From contig JARGSG010000218.1 of assembly GCA_030374805.1 (NCBI GenBank), positions 62,001 to 126,000 on the forward strand: 64,000 nucleotides of DNA, in the 5' to 3' direction. The position numbers were made by a program, and so were the translations under genes. Every line of letters begins with the position of its first letter. Position 1 is the stretch's first letter. This document shows positions 22,412 through 34,151 of the stretch, one piece after another. The notes beneath the pieces were generated by a model that ran no database searches, was not told the origin of the DNA, and saw only the letters and a list, made by a program, of their open reading frames with translations. The stretch is from Gracilaria gracilis (Eukaryota > Rhodophyta > Florideophyceae > Gracilariales > Gracilariaceae).

Positions 22412-23431
22412 TGTAGTGCAACGCCCTCTGATGGAGGTTTCTGACTACTTAGTCATATTCCGACCTGTCGGGCGGGTGCTCCAAATGGGAGTATATGAAT
22501 AGTAACAACCACTGTAGTGGGAAGGACACGGGGGACACGGTTGAGCCAGGAGGTTGGCCACGTACACGTGGGACGGGCGCCATGGGGCGTGGGTAATTAC
22601 CACTGTGCGTGGCCCTAATTTAGTTAGTTTATTTAATTAGTGTTGGTGCGAGCTCACTATTTAGCACGGCGGCGACCTCGCCGCCGTGCACAGTAAAGTC
22701 CCCCCAACCAGGGTTGGCTCTATACTTCTTCGCCTTCGGCGGGCATCGACTCCTTCAAGGAGAGAGACTCCGTTGCCTACGGGTAGTGTATCCTCCCTGC
22801 GTCACCTAACAGGACCCATTCGGGGGATTGTTTTCCGCTTGTGTCGCGTTCGACCCTGTACAGGGATAACCCCGGTGTTTACCGTAGCCTTTTTGCACTT
22901 TCCTCCTTTTCCTTCTTTCCATCCCCCGCTCTCGCGGATTCCTTTTCTCTTTTTCCACTTTCTTGGACTCGTGCCTCTCTCGACGGTCCGTTCACCCACA
23001 CACGTGTTGCCAGCACCGATCCTTGCTCAACTCTCTACGCCCGTCGTGACGGCTTGGCCTCCCCAGGCAAAACTCGTTAAGGGAGAAGTAATAGGGTTTA
23101 CATTGGGTTTGCATACAGGTGGGCTCCAGTAGTAAGTAGAGACAGACTAACGTCATTGAATTGTAATGAATGGGTTATTTCACTGACATTTCCATGAGTG
23201 TGATTTTTTGGGAACATAGACTTCCACGGAAGTGCCCTGAAATTTTAATGACAAGCGTCAATTTCATTTACCGCATCATGATACTTCAATGACAACGAGT
23301 TTTGCTAGGGCTCGGCTCACACCCGACTTCGTCTTGCCTTGCCAGAGAGGCTCTGCCTGCTGACTACCCTTTTACGCAGGAAGATCTCGGACGTCTTCGT
23401 GGTGTCTTTCCGCCTCTGGCGTTGCACTACA
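22412..23431 (+). repeat. Ty3-B 5' LTR, with MITE insertion
   Basis: Matches the 3' LTR along its length except for an extra block of about 250 bases at 23062-23310. Ends are perfect 14-bp inverted repeats. Confidence 0.94.
23062..23310 (+). mobile_element. 249-bp MITE in the Ty3-B 5' LTR
   Basis: The 5' LTR has this block and the 3' LTR does not; the empty site is seen at 33958-33965. Its ends are CCCAGGCAAAACTCGTT and, inverted, CCCTAGCAAAACTCGTT: 15 of 17 positions match. It is flanked by CTC on both sides (23059-23061 and 23311-23313), a 3-bp duplication. It has no coding capacity and must have been moved by a transposase made elsewhere. A 3-bp duplication fits a Harbinger-like or CACTA-like enzyme, but the family is not determined. 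Confidence 0.88.
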
Positions 23432-23434
23432 AAG

Positions 23435-23451
23435 TGGTCTCCCGACTTAGA
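23435..23451 (+). promoter_or_regulatory. Candidate Ty3-B primer binding site
   Basis: TGGTCTCCCGACTTAGA begins three bases after the LTR. TGG is the complement of the tRNA 3' CCA end. I could not assign the tRNA. Ty3-A has a mutated match at positions 9-24. Confidence 0.5.
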
Positions 23452-23551
23452 ATCGGATATTTGGTCTAACACGTACTCGTGTGCGTTTTCCTTCTTTGAG
23501 GTTTCGTTTCTACTTCTGGAAGTTCTCCGTTGCACGGTTGGTTGAGAAATC

Positions 23552-25861
23552 ATGTCTCGAAAACCGTCTGAGACGGAAGCTGCGCTTACTCGCAGTCTTT
23601 CCCACAGTGGTGGTGTCGCTGGGGATGATCAGTTCGTCTCACGCATCCCCAGGCGTGCTGGCTCCACCCTTGGTGTGAATAACCCGTCCAAGACGTCGGG
23701 CCAACAACCGGCGTACAGGACGCTTCCCTTCGCCCCGTTGCTTCCCCCTACTGGTGGTGCTGGTCCGGCCCCAGCTGTTGCTGCCGTAGCTCCGTCTGCT
23801 ACGGCTACACCCGCGGCCGCGGTGGTTCAGCCCCATCGGGAGGAGGACAACACACTCCAGGGTGCAGCTCTGGACGAGCACTTGCGTCAGCTGCGCACTG
23901 CTCACAACTCCCTTGTAGGGGTGGTCAACATTCTACGCCAACACGCGGAAGACTCCTATGCAACGGGTATTTCTGAGGATCTCCGTACGCTACGGTCCGA
24001 CGTCAACAAAATGTTGGAGTGCTTTGGTCAACCCGCCGCCTTCGTAGAAGGAATTCAGAACCGATTTGATCGTGTAAGAGACCGCCTGGAGATGTTGGAG
24101 CAAACCATTCCTATGGATGCTGCCACTCCGGCGGAGCCGGTCGCTGTATCGCACAGGGCCAAGAATTCGGCACGCGAGAAGAACCGCCGCAGGCGGAAGG
24201 GCCAACAGGACGATCAGGGTTCAGACTCGTCGACTTCGTCGGATGCGGACCCGAACAATTCGGACAATGCTGACTCGTCAGATTCGTCGTCTGACGAAGA
24301 CCGTGCTATACGGGCGTCACGCTCTAAGCGGTCTGCAGTCACGCAAGGTGCGGGTCGTGCTCGTACAAAAGGACGGAAGCACGCAGGCTTGAAAGTCCTG
24401 AAGCCCACCAACCCTCTCTACGAGAAGCTTTTGTGATACCGGTATTACCGTTTGGAAGACTCCTCTTTGGATCGAACACCACGTGGTACGGGCAAGGTAA
24501 AGGACTGCATCAAACGGATGCAGCTCTCGCTTCGTAACTAGTTGTTTACTGGAGAAGACCCAATCTTGGTACTAGATTTTCTCGCCCGCTTATTCGTGGA
24601 AGCCGATATACTCGGGATGAATGAGGGACAGGCCTACATTGCCTCACCGTATCTCTTACGTGGGGTGGCCGAGGACCAGTATCCCTCTGTAAGAGGTTCT
24701 TCCCGGGCCTCCGAAGGAGGGGTTACTTCCTGGACCGAAGCGATGCAATACCTGTTACGGTCATCCGCTACAAATGGTGCCATTCAGTCGGCGATACTTG
24801 CTTTGCGAGACACACGTCAACGCTCAGGCGAGACGGAAACCGATTTTTCGGTACCCCTGAACAAGGCTTTCCACCGTTGTGGTAATGTCTATCCCGCTAC
24901 AGAGCGTTGCACGATGTTCATCGACGGACTCGACCCGGCTATCCGGACTTTGGTCGCCCGCAATCGCGAGGATAGGAGGAAGATCACCTACCTGGAGTTC
25001 ATCCAGTATGCACGAGCCCAAGATGACTCCCTCCGCGCCAGAGCTCCGAGTACTCGGTCTAAGTCCGCCAAGGCGTTGTTGATGGAAACAAAATCCCCAT
25101 CTCTGTCGCTCGTCGCGGATGAAGCACCTCCGATGGAGTACGATAACGTCCAGCTCGCCCACGGCGATATAGACTCCATTCCGACAACGGCCCTCCCGTC
25201 GACGACGGACGCCTCCTTTGAGACCGCTCAGGACGGCACCGTACTTTATGCCGATGCCGCCCGAGTTCGCGGGCCTTACATCCCGTACTCGAACGGAGGA
25301 ACCCGCTTCCAACGACCAGGATGGCAGGACAGCCGCCCAGCGGGACGTTCCACGGATAACCGGAGTGGGCCCCTTCGAGAGGCCAGGCAAGCATTGATAG
25401 CGTTGATATGCCATCTCTGCTATACCCATGGTCACACGTCACCCCAGTGCCTTCTTTCCCTGAGAGACCTGGGCAAGGTGACGGTGAACTATGAGGCCCT
25501 CACTCCAGAGGAGAAGCGTTCCGTCCCTACCACGTCGTATCTTCGGGCCAAGACGGACTTCGATCACGTCGTAACGACAGCGCCGACCTACCAGCGTGCT
25601 GCGGCACAGCCGGCTCATCCGGTAGCACCGGTACATCGCGTCGTGGACGATCCAACACCGCTGTTGCGGGACCCCGAGGCCAACGTGCCCAAGCACTCGT
25701 GGTCGAGGAACCTGAGCAGCCGCCGCAGGCGGAAGCCCAGGGAAACTAAACGAGGGATTCTCCCATTCGGGAGAGACGTCCTCAGAGCAGAGGCTGCCGA
25801 CGTCCGAGGCGACGCCGCCGCGCTCAGCGGTGAAGATCCTTTCGAGGAAAGACACCACTGA
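23552..25861 (+). pseudogene. gag: Ty3-B Gag with two in-frame stops
   Basis: The ATG at 23552 opens one frame to 25861 (770 codons), broken by TGA at 24434-24436 and TAG at 24539-24541. The N-terminal 290 residues have a disordered Pro/Ala-rich head, a helical segment (HLRQLRTAHNSLVGVVNILR) and an acidic Ser/Asp run. After the stops comes the conserved capsid-like part, with EDPILVLDFLARLF, YLLRGVAEDQYPSVRGSSR and FIDGLDPAIRTLVARN. The zinc knuckle CHLCYTHGHTSPQC (CX2CX4HX4C) follows near 25413. Ty3-A has sense codons at or near the first stop, so I read both stops as mutations, not recoding. Confidence 0.88.
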
Positions 25862-26754
25862 CGCGGACTCGGAACACTTGGGTGTTCTTCGTCGACCGTG
25901 AATACGGGTAAAGAAAAACCGGTTCCCGGATAGAGTCCTCGTGATGGCCAAGCGTAACTATAAAGTTTACGCCGACCTTAGGCTCAGTACGCAGTTTATG
26001 GTGCGCACTCTCACGGTATTAGACACCGGTGCAGGGGCGAACTTTATCGTGGAGTCCCTCCTGCCACCGCTGGTGCGCAGACGTATTCGCCGCGAAGCGA
26101 CGCCCGAAGTCGCCGACGCGAATAACACCCCGTTAACAACGGTGGGAACAATCGACTTAGTCGTGCGTTTGGGGACCTCCGTGGTTAAGCTCGACTTTGT
26201 GGTATGTCGGTCATTGGCTGCCCCAGTTATTTTGGGATGTGATTACTGCGACAGATTCGTCGACGCAATCAGACCCCGCCTCAGGCGTGTGGAATTCGAC
26301 GATGGTTCGTCGGTCCCGATAGTTCGTCGGCCACTGAAGCGTGCATCGAGGAAACAAGTTCCACTACCTGCTGCGCAGGAACCACCACCGGCGACTCGCG
26401 AGTCCACAAAACTCCGCGTTGCAGCGTCGGTATGCATTCCACCAGAATCCCAAGTAATGGTTCAGGTCCATTCCCGTCAACACGGCCTTCGGGTGATTCA
26501 ACCCATTTCCTCGTTGTACGAGAAGTATCATCTCGCAGTGGCGAACGGTGTTGCACAGGTGTGACCGAATGCTCCTTTCCGGATACTTGTTGCCAATCTT
26601 GGCAACAACCCGCAGTATCTGGTAAAGAACCAAGTCATTGGCTCGGTCACACCGCACCCACTCGCGATGCTCCCTACTCGAATGACGGCTGCCGATGTCC
26701 TCGGTTTGGTTTCCTCAAAAGAGGGCCACAATCCGGGACAACCCGAAGCTCCGT

Positions 26755-26770
26755 CTAAGGAGGGGGAGGA
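26755..26770 (+). promoter_or_regulatory. Internal polypurine tract, Ty3-B copy 1
   Basis: CTAAGGAGGGGGAGGA, nearly the same as the 3' PPT at 33296-33310, at the protease-RT junction. It encodes SKEGED in the Pol frame. Confidence 0.6.
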
Positions 26771-29700
26771 TACTACCGTCACAACTCCGGTTTCAACGGA
26801 TAAATTGCCGAGTGACTCGGAAACCGCGCCTGCGCCTGCATCCGATACGGAACATGGCCCAACGAGCTATGACCGGATTGATCCCGTGAAGGATCTTGAG
26901 GAGCTCGATCTCGGCCACGTGCCGGAATCACACCGTGATCCTCTGAGAGATATGTTGCGGGAATTTACCCCAATATGGGATGGATCTCTTGGTGAGATAA
27001 ATACAACGGAACACCGGATTGATTTGCTACCGGACGCGCGACCCGTTTCGCAACCTCCTTACAGGGCAGGACCGAAGGCTCGGGAAGAGGAGCAGTTCCA
27101 AGTGGACAAGATGCTCCGCGCAGGCGTGATTGAGCCCGCTCAGTCACGCTGGGCGTCCCCAGTAGTACTGGCAATCAAGGCCGACGGAACCTGGAGGTTC
27201 TGTGTCGACTACCGCCGGCTCAATGCCGTGACAATCAGGGACACGTACCGAATCTCTCGCATGGACGAGTGCATCGATTCGCTCGGAAACGCAACCGTAT
27301 TCACGGCATTGGACGCCAATTGGGGATATTGGCAAGTGCCCGTAAGGGAGGAAGACAGCGATAAGACCGCGTTTGTATGTCACTCTGGATCTTTCCGCTT
27401 CAAGCGTATGCCGTTTGGTCTCACCAACGCCCCCGCTACATTTCAGCGTGCTATCGACATCCTGTTGAACCTTTTTAAGTGGCGGACGTGTCTAGTTTAC
27501 CTAGATGACATAATTGTCTTCTCCAGTAATCTGGGCGATCATCTTACGCACGTAAGGGAGATAATGACCATACTGCGTGACGCTGGAATTTCCCTCAAGC
27601 TGAGGAAGTGTGAATTCTTCACAGACACCGTGAAGTACTTGGGCCACGTTATCCGTCCAGGACGGTTGTCGATCGAGGAAGCTCGAGTGAAGTCCCTCGC
27701 CAAGGCGAAGGAACCGCGAACCCAAACGGAATTGCGCTCCTTCTTGGGATTGCTCAACGTCTACCGACGGTTCGTCCCGAATTTCTCGGATATCGAGGCA
27801 CCCCTCAACGCACTACTGCGAGAAGGCCAGCCACCGAAACTGGTACCCTTCACGCCTGTCGAGACAGAGGCGTTTAACTCCTTGAAGGAGGCTGTCACAT
27901 CTGCTCCGATTCTATCGTTGCCAAAACCCGGACTACCGTACTCCGTGGACACGGATTCGAGCGACTACCAAGTCGGTTGCGCTCTTTTCCAAACCACTCC
28001 CGAAGGGGAACGTAAGCCCATTGGTTACTGGTCGCGTTCGCTCAACATTCATGAACGGAATTACTCCGTCTCGGAGAAAGAGTGCCTCGCCGTTGTGTGG
28101 GCTCTGGCAACTCTCCGCCCCTATCTTATGGGTGGGCACTTTGCCGTGTACACGGACCATTCCTCACTGAGGCGGTTAATGAACATCTCCGACCCGTCGG
28201 GACGCCTCATGCGATGGAGGCTCCGCCTAGCGAAATTCGACTTTCAAGTCGTGTATAAGAAGGGAGCGCTGAACACGCAAGCCGACGCACTGTCGAGATT
28301 ACGCACGAATGGGGAAGCACTCCCCTCGGGAGACGATGAGATCCCTTGTGTCGTCGCTGACGAGGTGGACACGAAAGATCCGGAAGGTGAACTCGACATT
28401 TGCCCAGACGACTGGGAATTCGACGATGAATTGGACGAACTACTCGTGGCAAACGAGAATGGGGCTCACAAGCCTCTACCGGGGAATTTTGTCCCGGTAA
28501 CACCGGAGGAAATGATCCGAGAACAGCATGGCGACCCGTTCTGCGTGAACATTCGTGCCCGTTTAAACGGTGGTGCGGTCCTCCCGTTTGAGGTCAACGA
28601 CATTGGCTACCTCACAAGAATGGGCGAGTCTAACCCACAAGTGGTGGTCCCTCACACGCTGCAAACGCGGGTACTCCAACTATCGCATTACGCGAAGGTG
28701 GGTGGCCACGCAGGTGGAAGAAAGTTATACCTAACCCTGAGAAGGGACTTCTACTGGCCCGCCATGGCACTCGATTGCTACGCAACAGTGCGGCTCTGCA
28801 CTGAGTGCGCGAAAAACCGGGTAAAGCTCCGGAAGAACTCGAAGAAGATGAGGCTATTCCCCGCAAGGGCTCCCCTCGAGTTTCTCGCAATCGATATACT
28901 CGGACCCCTCCTGATGACCCGGAGAGGTCACAAGTTTCTGCTCGTAATAACGGATCGTTTCTCGAAACTGGTACGGACTGTCCCTCTGAAGAGGATCACC
29001 GCTTTCACGGTAGCCCAGGCCTTCGTGAAGCACTGGATCTTTGTCTACGGTCCGCCGGTTCAGATACTCTCCGATAACGGGAAACAGTTCGCATCGCGGT
29101 TTTTCCAGGATGTATGTCGCATCCTGGATGTAAAGAACCTGTTCACTACAACCTACCATCCCCAGTGTAATGGGCAAGTCGAACGGTTCAACCGGACGAT
29201 GCTAGCATCTCTCCGTTCTTACGTGGCCGATCACCCAAAGACATGGGACCTGTACACTGACGCGCTGACGTTCGCGTACAACACGCAGGTACATAGAATT
29301 ACCGGTGTTTCACCGTTCGAGTTAGTACTCTCCCGTACCCCCCCGCCGGTGGCGTTGAAACCACAGCCTACGCTGGGTAATTTCCCCTCCGTGGGTGACT
29401 ACCGCCAGAAATGGAAGCAATGGCTATCCAAGTTGGTACCCGCCACTCGCCAATCCATGGAGAGGGCTCAAGCCGCTTACAAGCGTGACTTCGATGCTCG
29501 CCTGAGAGAAAGTAACACACTGCCAGTTAAGGCGGGTACCTACGTATTCGTACGGAAGGAACACTATAACCCTGATAAGGAGAAACGCCATAAGCTCTCG
29601 CCCGTGGCGGATGGGCCATTCAAGGTAATCTCCGTCGCGGAGGACACAGTGGTACTGGAAATCAAGGACGCGCATGAGCGGATCTCCCGCGATCGCGTGG

Positions 29701-29967
29701 TCCTGGCCCCATCACCCTCGTCTGAGCTCGTGCTGGCACCTGCCAGCCCCGTGTCTATGGAATCAACAACCCCCGAAACAATCGTGCTGAATCGCCCGCT
29801 GATTCTATCACACCCGAACCGGAGACTGTCAGATCTACCGATGGACTCGGATACACCGATGATATCGGAAAACATTGCTGGCCAGAATGGCCATTCCTCT
29901 GTTCAGCCCGCTCGCGGGGACTCTACCCGCGTAGCGGAACGCTCAACCGCATCTCCCGCCGCTCCGC

Positions 29968-29984
29968 CTAAGGACGGGGAGGAG
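29968..29984 (+). promoter_or_regulatory. Internal polypurine tract, Ty3-B copy 2
   Basis: CTAAGGACGGGGAGGAG in the integrase-chromodomain linker, preceded by CCGC as the 3' PPT is. One pyrimidine interrupts it. Confidence 0.5.
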
Positions 29985-30097
29985 GTCACTTCTGCTGAAG
30001 GTAATCCGTCGTCGCAACGGAAAGAAGACATCCATGGTACACGGCAGGACGCTGCCACACCGGAAATCCCGTCAGACACGCCGCTGCAGACGCTGAA

Positions 30098-31114
30098 GTG
30101 GACAGAACAACAACACCCTTGCCCAAGGCGAGTCGTGACCGTGTCCTGGTACCAGCTCAGCTGGGTTGTAAGGAACCAACCCCACCGGGGACGGCTCCGA
30201 ATAATCGGTCGCACGCGCCCACCGCAACGGCGGATGCGGCGCTGAAACCCACCGCTGGACGCGGGACGGCAACCCCGGTACAAAGGGAGGACGAAACCGC
30301 AAGGCCACGCACGGTTGCGGAAGTTCCGAGTGTCTCGGTAGACCCTGGCATCGTTGCCAGACGGAAATCGGTCACCCGGGATGATGTTCGCGTCATGGAC
30401 GGCGAGGACACGCCATCTGAGGCGGAAATCCCCCAAGTAATGGGTGCGGCCCGCGCTGCACCCAGCACTGCTGGAAGTCCCACCAGGAGCTCGGAGTCAC
30501 CGAAAGTAACCGTTGGGAACGAATCGCCACGGCGCGGCCACTTGGCACGCGCCGGAAAGGACTCCCTGTCCAGGGAGGCGGATCGCCCCACGGCGCCCCA
30601 CGGCCACAGGTCAGTGAAGTCACGTGCAAGCACGGAGGGCGCGCGTGACGCTGCACCACTCGCAGCGCAACGCGGGAAAGCCGCGACGAGCTCGTCGGAA
30701 CCACCGTCAGTACGAATTGAATCACGCAGACTTGCGGTTCGCCCCGAAGCACGCGGACTTGCGGTACGCAGACCGGAGCACCCGCCTCCACGGAGGACCA
30801 ACCGGTCAACCGCGACGAGCGTATCGACACCCGACCTGGGAAATTCCCCATCGCAGGGCGATAAGCGCACAGTTGTGACGACGACTCGGCAAGGCCGGCA
30901 GGTGTACTTACAAGAGTACATCGTCGACCGAATTGTCGGGCATTCCTGGAATCAGGAGGGCATACTGCGCTACCACGTTCGTTGGTACGGGTATGATCCG
31001 GCTCAGGACACCACCGAGCCGATCGAGCATCTCCCACGTTCGAAGGTGGTTCAGTATCACCGTCGAACGGGAACAGCCCCACCAGCTACGCTGGGAAGTG
31101 CCCAAGCGGGATGA
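30098..31114 (+). pseudogene. Ty3-B linker and chromodomain (frameshifted end of pol)
   Basis: After a frameshift relative to the integrase frame this 338-codon frame gives a long Pro/Ser/Thr/Arg-rich, presumably disordered stretch and then a chromodomain: YLQEYIVDRIVGHSW, YHVRWYGYDPAQDTTEPIEH and LPRSKVVQYHRR. Ty3-C has the same arrangement in one uninterrupted frame with the integrase, so the frameshift here is a lesion. The chromodomain probably guides integration. A large minus-strand open frame (30157-30921) over this region is a by-product of high GC content. Confidence 0.85.
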
Positions 31115-31421
31115 GGAGGAACCGTGGAAATGGGAAGAGCTGAAGACGACAAGTACACGTCATGGACGGGAAGGGATCACCGCTCATGCGCTGATACTCC
31201 GACCATGGTCGTGCATAATGTTTCGCGAACATACCCGAGGGGTTTTTCACCCAGCTTGCTGGTCATTACGTGGCAAGCACGGTTTTCCCTGACGGAAGGG
31301 TGTGCATTTCCGCGCGCTCCGCGTGAAGGAGCCGGTTCACTACCGGTGACTACAAGAACACGTCATCGACGGAAGAAACCCACAAGCAGGTGGTTTTTAT
31401 TGCTACTATTCGGACCCAGTC

Positions 31422-33254
31422 TTACTCGTCATGGCCACTCCCCTCGTTCGGAGGCTGATCACCACCGAGGCGTTGCGCCAGGGCTTCCCGCATTGCGGAT
31501 AGGTCGCCGGTCGCCGTATCGGCGCCGAGCCCCACCTCTCGGAGGAACTGCGCGATGACGGCACCGGGATTCCCGCCCGTCTGGGGAGTATTTCCGACAG
31601 CCGCCGTGGAAGTCGGAACAGCCGAAGCTGAAGCTGACGCCGCAGCGGCGGGCTCAGACTCCTGTGGGACAGGGTCGTCATTCTCCGGAGGAATGCCGAC
31701 AACCATCGCGTCGTCATCACCACCCACCGCGTCGAATGCGTTATCCAACATGAGTTCATTCTCCCCGCTAAAGCGGTAATAATCGTCCGAATCGACGAAC
31801 CCAATTGGGTGACCTATTGGGATCTCCCTCGGAGCATTCTGGAGTTCGGCCGCTTCGCTAGCGGAAACCTCCCGTTGTTCCCACGGATCGAAATAGATGA
31901 AGTCTCCCGCCAAAGCAGTATTGCGCCCCAGACCTGGGCCATGTCCACCGCCGCCGGTGAGCCGGCCCCTCTGCCCGATCGGGACCGCTTTCCAGTCAAT
32001 ACTGTCGATATAGTCGAGTAACCCGAGGACTTCTTCGGCATTAGCCTGACCCCCAAGGAGGATGGTCATGTCGAGTTGACGGATACCGGCCCGCACGCGC
32101 GGAGGAAAGAACCACAGTCTGTACTGGTCGTAAGCCTCACTGAGGATGTACGCCGCGGCGCGGACGGCCCACTCGGTGACTACAACCGACCAAAGCCCGC
32201 TACGCGGATCCGTTAGGAGGTATGACCCTAAATAGGTGAACACCGGGGGCAGCTCTATGTAGCACCCCCGGCATGCCTCGAGCTGAGCCCACCAGGCTGG
32301 AAGAGGGACGTACCGACCTTGTCGGTGAGCGGGAGCAATACGCTTCACCTCCACGTTTTGATACGGAACAAAGTACCCGAAACATGAACGGCAGCGACAC
32401 TCGAAGCGGATGAATTCCTGAAGGAAGGAGGACCGGTAACGACGCGCGAGATAGCGGAATTCGACCCGAATGATCGGTCGTTGCCAGCACAAGGCTTCCT
32501 GCCGCACAACCTGGAATCCTCGCCAAGCGAAGGTCTCCAACGGCGACAGCCGGTCGCAATAGCTCATCTCCCCGCGGGTGCGTTACTGCTCGACGTCGAA
32601 CCTCATCTCTTGCGGGATGAGGAACTCGAACGGAGCCCGGCTGTGCCGTTGGTGCCCCATCCGCACCAGCGCGGCATGAGCCTGAGCTCGGGACTCGCCC
32701 GCGTAGCGGAGAACCTGGTGTGCAGGTATGGCAACGCGCCGGCGCCAATCCCACGAAGTGGTGACGATAGCCGGCAGGTCCCCGGGAAGGCGCTCATTGC
32801 CGTCGACGTACTGAAAAACCAGCTCGTCGTCGAACACCGAGATCGGGTGGAACCACGGCGCAAGCCGGAGACGCATAGCCTGTTGCCGATTGTTCGGGTT
32901 GAGTCCCACGAGGGAGTCGTAGGACGGCCAATTGCCGCCCGCCCCGGAGCCGGTTGACGCCCCAACTTGGGAAGGGATCGCCACCGTCCCGGACGGTTGT
33001 CCCTGGTTCGCACCAGTCTGCTGCCCGCCTTACGGTAAGGGCACGGAACGGAAGCCGGTGAATCCCCCCGATTGGGGTTGCTGAGAGCCACTCATGGTGA
33101 GTTCGATGACAGGAGGCAGAGGAGCGTGGTAGTTGGTGACCGAGGTGTCGGGAAGAGAAGCTGGAGCAAGGGCAACTGCGGATGCAGGAGTGTGCGTTGG
33201 TGGAGAACGAGAAGTTGCCGGCGAGTAGGGAGGGGGCGTGCTTTTATCCTCCAT
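31422..33254 (-). pseudogene. Ty3-B antisense accessory gene, two in-frame stops
   Basis: On the minus strand an ATG at 33254, 57 bases inside the 3' LTR boundary, opens a 611-codon frame ending at 31422. It is interrupted only by TAA at 33030-33032 and TAA at 32583-32585. The protein is the same as the open 652-residue product of Ty3-C at 57422-59380: shared blocks include GFRSVPLP, APWFHP, GDLPA, SYCDRL/SYCARL, VPYQN, CRGCY, GLWSVV and YDQYRLW. Start region, order and end agree. Being next to the LTR, it could be transcribed from an antisense promoter in the 3' LTR. No known domain recognised. Convergent with pol, about 300 bases apart. Confidence 0.85.
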
Positions 33255-33295
33255 GGTTGCCGCCGTCGTTTCCTCCCGTGAGGTGATACTTCCGC

Positions 33296-33310
33296 CTAAG
33301 GAGGGGGATA
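33296..33310 (+). promoter_or_regulatory. Ty3-B 3' polypurine tract
   Basis: CTAAGGAGGGGGATA ends exactly at the 3' LTR start. Confidence 0.85.
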
Positions 33311-34079
33311 TGTAGTGCAACGCCCTCTGATGGAGGTTTCCGACTACTTAGTCATATTCCGACCTGTCGGGCGGGTGCTCCAAATGGGAGTATATGAATA
33401 GTAACAACCACTGTTGTGGGAAGGACACGTGGGACACGGTTGAGCCAGAAGGTTGGCCACGTACACGTGGGACGGGCGCCACGACGCGTGGGTAATTACC
33501 ACTGTGCGTGGCCCTAATTTAGTTAGTTTATTTAATTAGTGTTAGTGGGAGCTCACTACTTAGCCCGGCGGCGACCTCGCCGCCGTGCACAGTAAAGTCC
33601 CCCCGACCAGGGTTGGCTCTATACCTCTTCGCCTTCGGCGGTCATCGACTCCTTCAAGGAGAGAGACTCCGTTGCCTACGGGTAGTGTATCCTCCCTGCG
33701 TCACCTAACAGGACCCATTCGTGGGAAGTGTTTTCCGCTTGTGTCGCGTTCGACCCTGTACAGGAATAACCCCCATGTTTACCGTAGCCTCTTTGCACTT
33801 TCCTTCTTTTCATTCTTTGCATCCCCCGCTCTCGCGGATTCTTTTTCTCTTTCCCCACTTCCGTGGACTCGTGCCTCTCTCGAGGGTCCGTTCACCCACA
33901 CACGTGTTGCCAGCACCGATTCTTGCTCAACTCTCTACGCCCGTCGTGACGGCTTCGCCTCGGCTTACACCCGACTTCGTCGTGCCTTGCCAAAGAGGCT
34001 CTGCCTGCTGAATACATTCCTACGGAGGAAGATCTCGGACGTCTTCGTGGTGTCCTTTCGCCTATGGCGTTGCACTACA
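33311..34079 (+). repeat. Ty3-B 3' LTR
   Basis: 769 bases, TGTAGTGCAACGCC to GGCGTTGCACTACA, followed by the GAATC duplication. It lacks the MITE present in the 5' copy. Confidence 0.95.
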
Positions 34080-34151
34080 GAATCTGCTGCAGCTTTACAT
34101 TCGGCTTTTGATCATGATTTGTTTACTAGACTCGGATGCAAACTAGATGAG

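Larger units (their letters stand above)
25926..30245 (+). pseudogene. pol: Ty3-B protease-RT-RNase H-integrase polyprotein, one stop
   Basis: One frame from about 25926 to 30245, broken only by TGA at 26562-26564, probably a mutated Arg codon. Protease: VLDTGAGANFI and VILGCDYCDRF. Counting from the ATG at 26667: RT with TALDANWGYW (Asp216) and YLDDIIVFS (278-281); RNase H with SVDTDSSDYQVG and YTDHSSL; integrase zinc ligands in HYAKVGGHAGG and LCTECAKN; integrase triad Asp743 (AIDILGP), Asp803 (LSDNGKQF) and Glu839 (GQVERFN), a D-59-D-35-E spacing. All catalytic residues are present. The frame ends inside the linker before the chromodomain, which lies in another frame. Gag is in a different frame, so Pol expression would need frameshifting or separate initiation. 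Confidence 0.94.
22412..34079 (+). mobile_element. Ty3-B: complete Ty3/gypsy chromovirus, 11.7 kb
   Basis: LTRs at 22412-23431 and 33311-34079 share the termini TGTAGTGCAACGCC and GGCGTTGCACTACA. The element is flanked by a perfect GAATC duplication (22407-22411 and 34080-34084). Between them lie gag, protease, RT, RNase H, integrase, a long linker, a chromodomain, and a gene in the opposite direction between pol and the 3' LTR. It is longer than typical chromoviruses because of the linker, the extra gene and a 249-bp insertion in the 5' LTR. All reading frames are close to intact but each carries one or two lesions. Confidence 0.96.

Noticed and set aside
24434..24541. Gag stops as programmed readthrough in Ty3-B
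   Set aside because: Two different stops within 36 codons, with sense codons at or near the first in Ty3-A; simple decay is the easier reading.
30157..30921. 254-codon minus-strand open frame
   Set aside because: It lies exactly opposite the Ty3-B linker and chromodomain frame in GC-rich, low-complexity DNA. Unlike the antisense gene at 31422-33254 it has no counterpart in Ty3-A or Ty3-C.
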